Shown one piece after another: positions 58,549 to 64,000 of a stretch of DNA of 64,000 nucleotides. The position numbers were made by a program, and so were the translations under genes. Each line of letters begins with the position of its first letter. Positions within the stretch are counted from its first letter, which is position 1. Origin of the DNA: Alligator mississippiensis (lineage: Eukaryota > Chordata > Crocodylia > Alligatoridae); assembly GCF_030867095.1 (NCBI RefSeq), contig NC_081825.1:50272501-50336500 (forward strand), written 5' to 3'. Under the pieces are notes generated by a model. That model was not told the DNA's origin, made no database searches, and saw only the letters and a list, made by a program, of their open reading frames with translations.

Positions 58549-58581
58549 TAATGCGCAGTAAATTAAATCTACTGCGCATTA
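58549..58581. repeat. Perfect 12-bp hairpin
   Basis: taatgcgcagta at 58549-58560 and tactgcgcatta at 58570-58581, 9-base loop. A third copy of the motif (atgcgcagtaga) follows at about 58613. Probably the end of a MITE. Confidence 0.7.
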
Positions 58582-58779
58582 GCACATCAACAGTGTTTTG
58601 CCTGCTGCACTCATGCGCAGTAGAGTTAGTCAGCTGTGCTCCAGCTGTGTGAGTTAGGAGCCAGGCCAGGGGACAAGCACTCTTCTGGCCTGGCACCGCC
58701 ACACTGGGACCCACAGTGAAGTGCATGAAGCTCCCCAGGACTGGCAAGGCCCCCACTGCCCTGTGGTTCTGGGCGGACA

Positions 58780-59290
58780 CCGGCTCTCCCCAGCCCCGCC
58801 CCCAGGGCTAGCTCCGCCCTTTGATTTGCATAGCCCCGCCCCCGGTCGTTCCAGGAGGCGCGCGGAAGTTGTCAGCTGGTGCGCGCGAGTTACCCCTCTC
58901 CCGCCCCGCGTGTCATGCCGCTAGGGGGCGGGGCCGGCCCAACCGTCCCTCCCAGCCGGCCCCGCCCCGCATCCATGGCCGGGGGTGGGGGCGTGTGGGG
59001 GAGGAGCTCCCGCCTTGCTGCCGCTGCTGGTGCCGCTGCCGGCCCGGGGGGCTGAGGCGGAGCGAGGGCGGTGCCGGGCTTCACGTGCTCGGCGCTCTGC
59101 CGGGTCCCCTCGCTGCCGTCTCCGCCGCGGGTCCCGCCCCGTGTCCCCGCAGCCACGGCTGGGCCGGGCGCTGAGCCCCGGCCGCTCTCGGCCCCGGGCA
59201 AGGGAAAGCTGAAGCCGGGGAGCGGCGCGGCTTTAGCTTTCGCTTGCCGCGGGGGAAAAGGAGCCACAGCGGCTGACTTGGTAAATACCG
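58780..59290 (+). promoter_or_regulatory. CpG island with promoter features, probably KLHL5 5' end
   Basis: CpG dinucleotides are dense here and rare in the rest of the window. Several GC boxes (CCCCGCCC or GGGGCGGGGC) lie between 58795 and 58975, an ETS-like CGGAAGTT is near 58861, and a CACGTG E-box is near 59078. There is no TATA box. A possible non-coding first exon ends at about 59280 before GTAAAT, which would be a modest donor on the + strand. In human the gene next to TMEM156 on its 5' side is KLHL5, transcribed away from it, so the location fits a KLHL5 promoter. No KLHL5 coding sequence is visible downstream, so the gene name is inferred from synteny only. Open frames here are by-products of high GC. 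Confidence 0.6.
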
Positions 59291-60905
59291 GCCCCCTTGC
59301 AACGAGCTGTAGTCAATGCCTCTGTGTGGACCAGCCGCCGGGCCCTTCGGGGCGGGGCAGGGCAGGGCAGGGCCTGTCCATGAAGTCGGGGGCAGCCCCG
59401 CTGGGGGCTGCACGTGCCCACGAGCCACCTGGCTCTGCCGCCGCTCAGGTGGCCGCTGCAGCTGGGTCCAGAGCTGGCATGCCAGGCGCCCTGCGGTCTG
59501 GAGCCAGCCTGCCGGGAGCCCTGTGGTCCAGGTCTGGCCCAGGGCCAGGGAGGGTTGGCACTCTGCGTGTCCCTAGTCCAGCTGCAATCAGATCACCTCT
59601 TGTGTGTAAGGCCTTGTTTACATGGGACACTTCTGGTTGTTACGCTTGATACTTTTGTTCCAGAATAAGTCTTGTGGTTTTTTTCTTTCCCTGTCTAGCT
59701 TAAAACTCTTCAATTAAAGATCAGCCTGTCCACATAAGGAGTTATCCTGGTATCATTGTGTAAGTTTAATTTCTCATTTCGCTTATTCTGAAATGTGAAA
59801 TTATTAATTATCCTGTCCTGGGTCAGGCAAACCCTGTGTGTTTATAGGACTGGGGCCTAAAAGTTCAAGAAAACACAAGATCTTTGTGTGGGGCAGTTCA
59901 TTTTTTTGGAGACAAAACTCGCAGTCATTTGTCTCAATATTTTTTTTTCCCCTGACTGACCTTAACATGGGTGTGGATCGCTATCCACGCTAAGTTGTTT
60001 TCACTTCTGGTTTCCTTCAGAGCTCTGGGAACTGACCAACAAGGGTTGCAGTTGTAGTTTGATTGTTGACCTCCTCTGTCCTTTGGTGGTGGTGGGGTAC
60101 GATGTAACTGTACCTGGCTTCTATTTTAACCTTCCTCTTATTCATGCAATAATTTGCATGCATGTCACAAAGAAGAAATATTATTTATTGTATAAAAGGT
60201 AGCTAGCTTTGGCACTGCTGGATGACTTGTGACATGTCTAAAATTCTTCATTACAATCTTTACTTTCCAGATGTTCCATTGTGATCTGGGATTATTACTA
60301 GCCAGTGTATATGAATTATATTGTCATTTTTTTACCCCACTTTGTCTAATTCCTTATGCTTTGCCTATTGCCTTATAGTTCATCTAGGTTGTTCCCTGCT
60401 TTGGTATTTCTAATTTCTGTAACATTGGCAGGATGTTACAGGATCTCACTTTAAAGGCCTCTCTGGATTTTTGTGAAGTAAAAGTTCTTGTTCTCTTTGT
60501 GTTTTATTTAATTGCAGGGCCTTTGGGACCACTGTAGTGTTGACCTCTTGTGTAACTGAGCAGAATTTAAAAATCTGTCGGTTCCTCAGATTATGAGGTC
60601 AGGCTATTTTTACAGGAAAGCAAGAGAAAGGAGCCCATTTATCCTCTTGAGATTGTATTCAGTATGTTTTGTTGATGTTCTGGCTTCTGGTTTTAGTAAG
60701 AGTATGCCAAGCCTGCTGTCCTATAGCAGTACTTGGACAACATGCAGGTTACAGTTGTCAGTTTTTGTTTGCAGGACAGTGTTTGAAGTATAAGGCTGGG
60801 ATATAGAAGAGGGGATTGTATTTCTAGAAATACATTCATCATTGCTTGTTAGATGTAGTTAGAGAGAGACTTGTTTCAGTCCTGCAAATAACCTCCATGT
60901 TTTTA
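59291..60905. other. Probable first intron of the right-hand gene, no exon seen
   Basis: GC content falls quickly after 59590. No open frame with a recognisable domain; the 59071-59649 frame is a CpG-island by-product. Confidence 0.4.
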
Positions 60906-60909
60906 TCTA

Positions 60910-61235
60910 TGGCCGATGTCACCCATTTAACTTAATACAGACTAAGTGGTGTTAAAACTCACAAAAATGCATGGTTAAGCAGTTTAGTATGCATTAAGTG
61001 CTGTCATAGCATTGGAAAGTTGTTCCCTTTCAAGTGAGGATTACCAGTACAGCTACAACCTGGAAACCTGACTAAATGTAAGGTGTAACTTCACAGTTAG
61101 AAATGGCACTTAAAACGTGAGCATCCTCACATTAAAGCTCATTAATACATGCCAAATGTCTTCTGAGTGTCTGTTATGCCACTTCAGGTTAGTGTTAATT
61201 CTACGACTTGCTACCAAGTTCACATTAGGGTAACT
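60910..61235. repeat. Dispersed repeat, second copy
   Basis: aacttaatacagactaagtg, 'gcatggttaagcagtttagt' and 'attggaaagttgttccc' match 30785-31000. Confidence 0.6.
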
Positions 61236-61239
61236 GCAG

Positions 61240-62175
61240 TTATAGAATCATAGAAAATCATAAAAAATTTAGGGTTGGAAGGGCACCTAGTCCAGTGCCA
61301 TACTCAAAGCAGGATCATCCGAGCCAAGGCTTGGTCTAGCCAGGTCTTAAAAATCTCCAAGGATGGAGATGCTACAACCTTTCTGGGTAACATGTTCCTG
61401 TGCTTCACTGCGCTCCTAGTGAGAAAGTTATTCCTAATATCTAACCTAAACTTCCCTTCCTGCAACTTGAGACTGTAGTTCATTGGTCATCTGCCACCAC
61501 TGAGAAGAGTTTAGCTCCATCCTCTTTGGAACCCCACTTTAAGTAGTTGAAGGCTGCTATTAAATCCCCCCTCAGTCTTCTCTTCTGCAGACTAAATAAA
61601 CCCAGTTCCCTCAGCCTCTCCTCATAAATCATGTGCGCCAGCCCCATAACCATTTTTGTTGTCCTCTCCTGGACTCTCATATTTGTCCACATCCTTTCTG
61701 TAGAGGGGCCCAAAACTGAACACAGTACTCCAGATGTGGCCTCACCAGTACCGAAGAGGGGAATAATCACTTCCCTTGATCTGCTTGCAGTGCTCCTACT
61801 AATGCAGCCCAGTATGCTGTTAACTGCCTTCTCAACAAAGGCACACTGTTGTCTCGTGTTCAGCTTATTATCCACTGTAACCCCCAGGTCCTTTTCTGCA
61901 GAGCTGTTGCTGATGCCATTTGGTCCCCAGCCTGTCCTGGTACATGGGATTGTTCTGTCCTAAGTGCAGGGCTTTGCACTTGTCCTTATTTGAACCTCAT
62001 GAGATTTCTTTTGGTGCAGACTTCCAATTTGCCTCAGTCTTTCTGAATCCTAGTCCCACCCCCCATCTTATTTACTACTACCCCCAGTTTGGTGTCATCT
62101 GCACACTAGCTGATGGTACATGCTGTCTCATCTTCCAGGTCATTGATGAAGATACTGAACAGGTCTGCTCCACAG
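61240..62175 (-). mobile_element. CR1 LINE, 3' portion
   Basis: The + strand starts tagaatcatagaaaatcata and 'agggttggaagggcacctag', a CR1 3' end in reverse. The 61875-61480 minus frame contains reverse transcriptase thumb-like sequence (HMIYEERLRELGLFSLQKRR), and the element stops after 'tcttccaggtcattgatgaag'. About 0.93 kb, 5' truncated. Confidence 0.88.
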
Positions 62176-62179
62176 TGAT

Positions 62180-62955
62180 AAAATGAGCAATTTTTGGCCC
62201 TCCAGTAACGCAGTGTGCACCACTCCCAGCCCCTGCCTGCCTCCTGCTCCATGGACAAACTTTTCACTCTCCTGAATGCCCAGGGGTTGTGTCCTACCTG
62301 GGTTGTAGCAGGCAGTGCCCTGTAAAGACTCTGAGAGGGGGTTACAGCAGTAGGGACATGGAGCTGGGAAGCAAGAGGCATAGAGGCTGTGGCTTCCGTT
62401 GATGGGAAGAGGCTTTGTTGAAGAGAACCCTCCACTGACCCCTGCTGATGTGATCCCATCCCCAACTTTACCAGAGAGGCCTGTGCCTTTCAGTGGCTTG
62501 GAGCTAGGCAAAAGCCAGAGAAAAGTTCAATTAACCTTGGTTACATGAGGTTAATTGGAATTTTTCTGCCTGGCCTGGTTTCCCTCAAACACCATCAGCT
62601 CTCCTCTGGCCAGGTGGCTTAAGAGGTGGTGTGGTTTCCCTGTACCGGCCCCTCCCCTTTCCAATCTTGATGCTTGGGAGCCAGGGGAGGAAAGAAAAGC
62701 TTTGCTACCAGCAGGAAGCTCCTGGAGTTTAGCATGGCAACAGTACAGAACAGGGAAGCATAGAGCCCTCTCTGGGGAAGGTGCGGGGCCTGAGATCACG
62801 TTATGGGGGCTGGGGTTAGTGAAGGGCTTGCAGAACAGCCTTCTTCCGCTACCCACCACCCCCAGATGGGAATGCAGGGGGCCTACAAAGGTAAGCCACA
62901 ACCCCCACACTTCTCTGCCTCCCAGCTACATGCTCCTGTTGCAACCCGCACCTTA
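62180..62955. other. Intronic or intergenic DNA, no gene seen
   Basis: GC-richer sequence with overlapping frames on both strands and no domain. Confidence 0.35.
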
Positions 62956-62959
62956 CCTC

Positions 62960-62960
<1 letters not shown>

Positions 62961-62993
<33 letters not shown>
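62961..62993. repeat. Homopolymer run of 33 C
   Basis: Uninterrupted C run followed by gggcacc. Such runs are error-prone in sequencing, so the exact length is unsure. Confidence 0.95.
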
Positions 62994-62995
<2 letters not shown>

Positions 62996-63064
62996 GCACC
63001 ATCCATTAGCAAGGATAAAGCCTAGGTGTCTGGCTCCTAGCCACATCCCTGCTTGCCAGCCCTC

Positions 63065-63400
63065 TAGGCTAGTGGTTCTCAACCTTTTTTGGACCAAGAC
63101 CCATTTGTAAACATTGATGGCCAATTCCAACCCATTCCCCCCTGTCCGTCACCCTGCAACCTGTTGCCCCCAGACTCCAGCTCCCCGCTGTGGGGAAGCA
63201 TGAGACATGGGTAGTGGGGCTGTGGGGTGGGGGGTATGGGGCAGCGGGGACTGCAAGCAGCCCTTTGCAAGTTGGAACTCTGCCAGCCTGCAAGGGAAAA
63301 GCCATGGTTTTTCTCCTTTAAAGAAGAATCCGTTTTTAAAGTTTGTTGATCCATTTTAAAGTTTGCTTGTGACCCTTTCATATATTCTTATGACCAGAGG
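63065..63400. repeat. hAT-type repeat
   Basis: Starts ctagtggttctcaacctttt, a common hAT terminus, with 'gtgaccctttcatatattct' toward the right end. The inverted end is not clear. Confidence 0.45.
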
Positions 63401-64000
63401 TGACCTGAGCAGGGTGCAGGACCCAGGGCAAATCAGCCTGTACGGGGCCCCTCCCCCAGACATGAGGAAGCCGGCAGTGGATTTGGCAGCAAGTGCCAAG
63501 CAGCCAGATGCTGCTCCACCCGGCTCTGGGGCCCAGGGCGGTTGCCCCAATTTGCCCCCGGGACAGAGATCCACTCCCTTCATGTCCCTGCCCATGGAAC
63601 CAGCGCCTGTCACTGGGATGTGCTGGGAGCAGATTGTGGCTCTGCCTCAGACCTAGCCTAGCTCTGTTACTGCCTCATGATCCCAATCCCAGGCCCTGCC
63701 TGCCCATCCTGCTTTCAGATGCTGCTCCCCACCCGAAGCTCTATCTCATCCACCTGGTCATGTGCCCTAGCCATGCGGGTCCAGCCAGTCTCCATGGAGC
63801 CCCTGCTAGCCTGATTTGTCAGGAGCCCCCAGTGATGGGTGCAGGTGGACGGGCTGGGGTGCCTGGGCAGCAGGGCTGTGGCTGGCAGCAGCAGCCAGGA
63901 GCCACCACGGGCTTCCGGGAAAGGGAGTCCAGCCACTGTGTTGCACGAGTCCCGCTGTATGCCTAGGGCCACCAGGACCATCTGTGCATGCCACAGCTCA
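63400..64000. other. GC-rich repeat-derived DNA to window end, no gene seen
   Basis: 63390-63450 (ggtgacctgagcagggtgca) resembles the repeat at 54665-54740 in reverse. Frames overlap on both strands with no domain. Confidence 0.35.

Noticed and set aside
59071-59649. 192-codon frame starting in the CpG island
   Set aside because: Many frames are open on both strands because of high CpG; no similarity to KLHL5 or any family I recognise.
59300-64000. Search for KLHL5 coding exons (BTB or Kelch sequence)
   Set aside because: None seen; the first intron probably extends beyond the window.
1-64000. CRISPR arrays, operons, bacterial or phage-like systems
   Set aside because: The sequence is vertebrate nuclear DNA with introns and LINEs; the tandem repeats seen are minisatellites without spacer structure.

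Overview
The window looks like nuclear DNA of a sauropsid, most likely a crocodilian. It is AT-rich, has no compact bacterial-style genes, and is scattered with CR1 LINE fragments. Their 3' ends carry the 'gggtcggaagggacctc...atcatcgagtccgac' type of tail, which I associate with crocodilian genomes. Penelope-like retroelement ends and many short hAT-type and foldback DNA transposons are also present. The species call is an inference from repeat content, not a database match.

The only protein-coding gene I can support is TMEM156 on the minus strand. Five coding exons run from 50139 (ATG) down to 31486. All splice junctions are phase 1, and each piece aligns by eye with remembered human TMEM156: an N-terminal hydrophobic anchor, a Cys- and N-glycosylation-rich ectodomain in two exons, a C-terminal transmembrane exon, and a cytoplasmic exon. 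A terminal exon at 29663-29796 is possible but weak. The gene is introduced by no CpG island of its own.

On the right, a CpG island at about 58780-59290 looks like a promoter with a non-coding first exon on the + strand. In human the neighbour of TMEM156 on that side is KLHL5, transcribed divergently, so this is most likely the KLHL5 promoter. No KLHL5 coding exon is visible before the window ends. On the left, human synteny predicts FAM114A1, but I found no exon of it.

Layout: 1-29600 is intergenic with repeats (a 3.4-3.7 kb inverted repeat, an old LTR-like fossil near 6.4-7.2 kb, a CR1 with reverse transcriptase remains at 10.97-12.76 kb, nested hAT elements at 14.3-15.7 kb, a Penelope-like fragment at 16.7-17.5 kb, a MITE at 21.6-22.1 kb and a nested hAT pair at 24.9-25.3 kb). 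29663-50139 is TMEM156 with its introns, which hold a CR1, several MITEs and an LTR-like repeat. 50140-58700 is upstream intergenic DNA with a 300-bp polypyrimidine tract, a minisatellite and Penelope-like remains. 58780-59290 is the CpG island. 59300-64000 is probably the first intron of the right-hand gene, with a CR1 and a 33-base C run.

I did not find an undescribed biological system. The more notable items are the sauropsid TMEM156 gene model with divergent 3' exons, the nested transposon histories dated by target duplications, and several strongly self-complementary elements.
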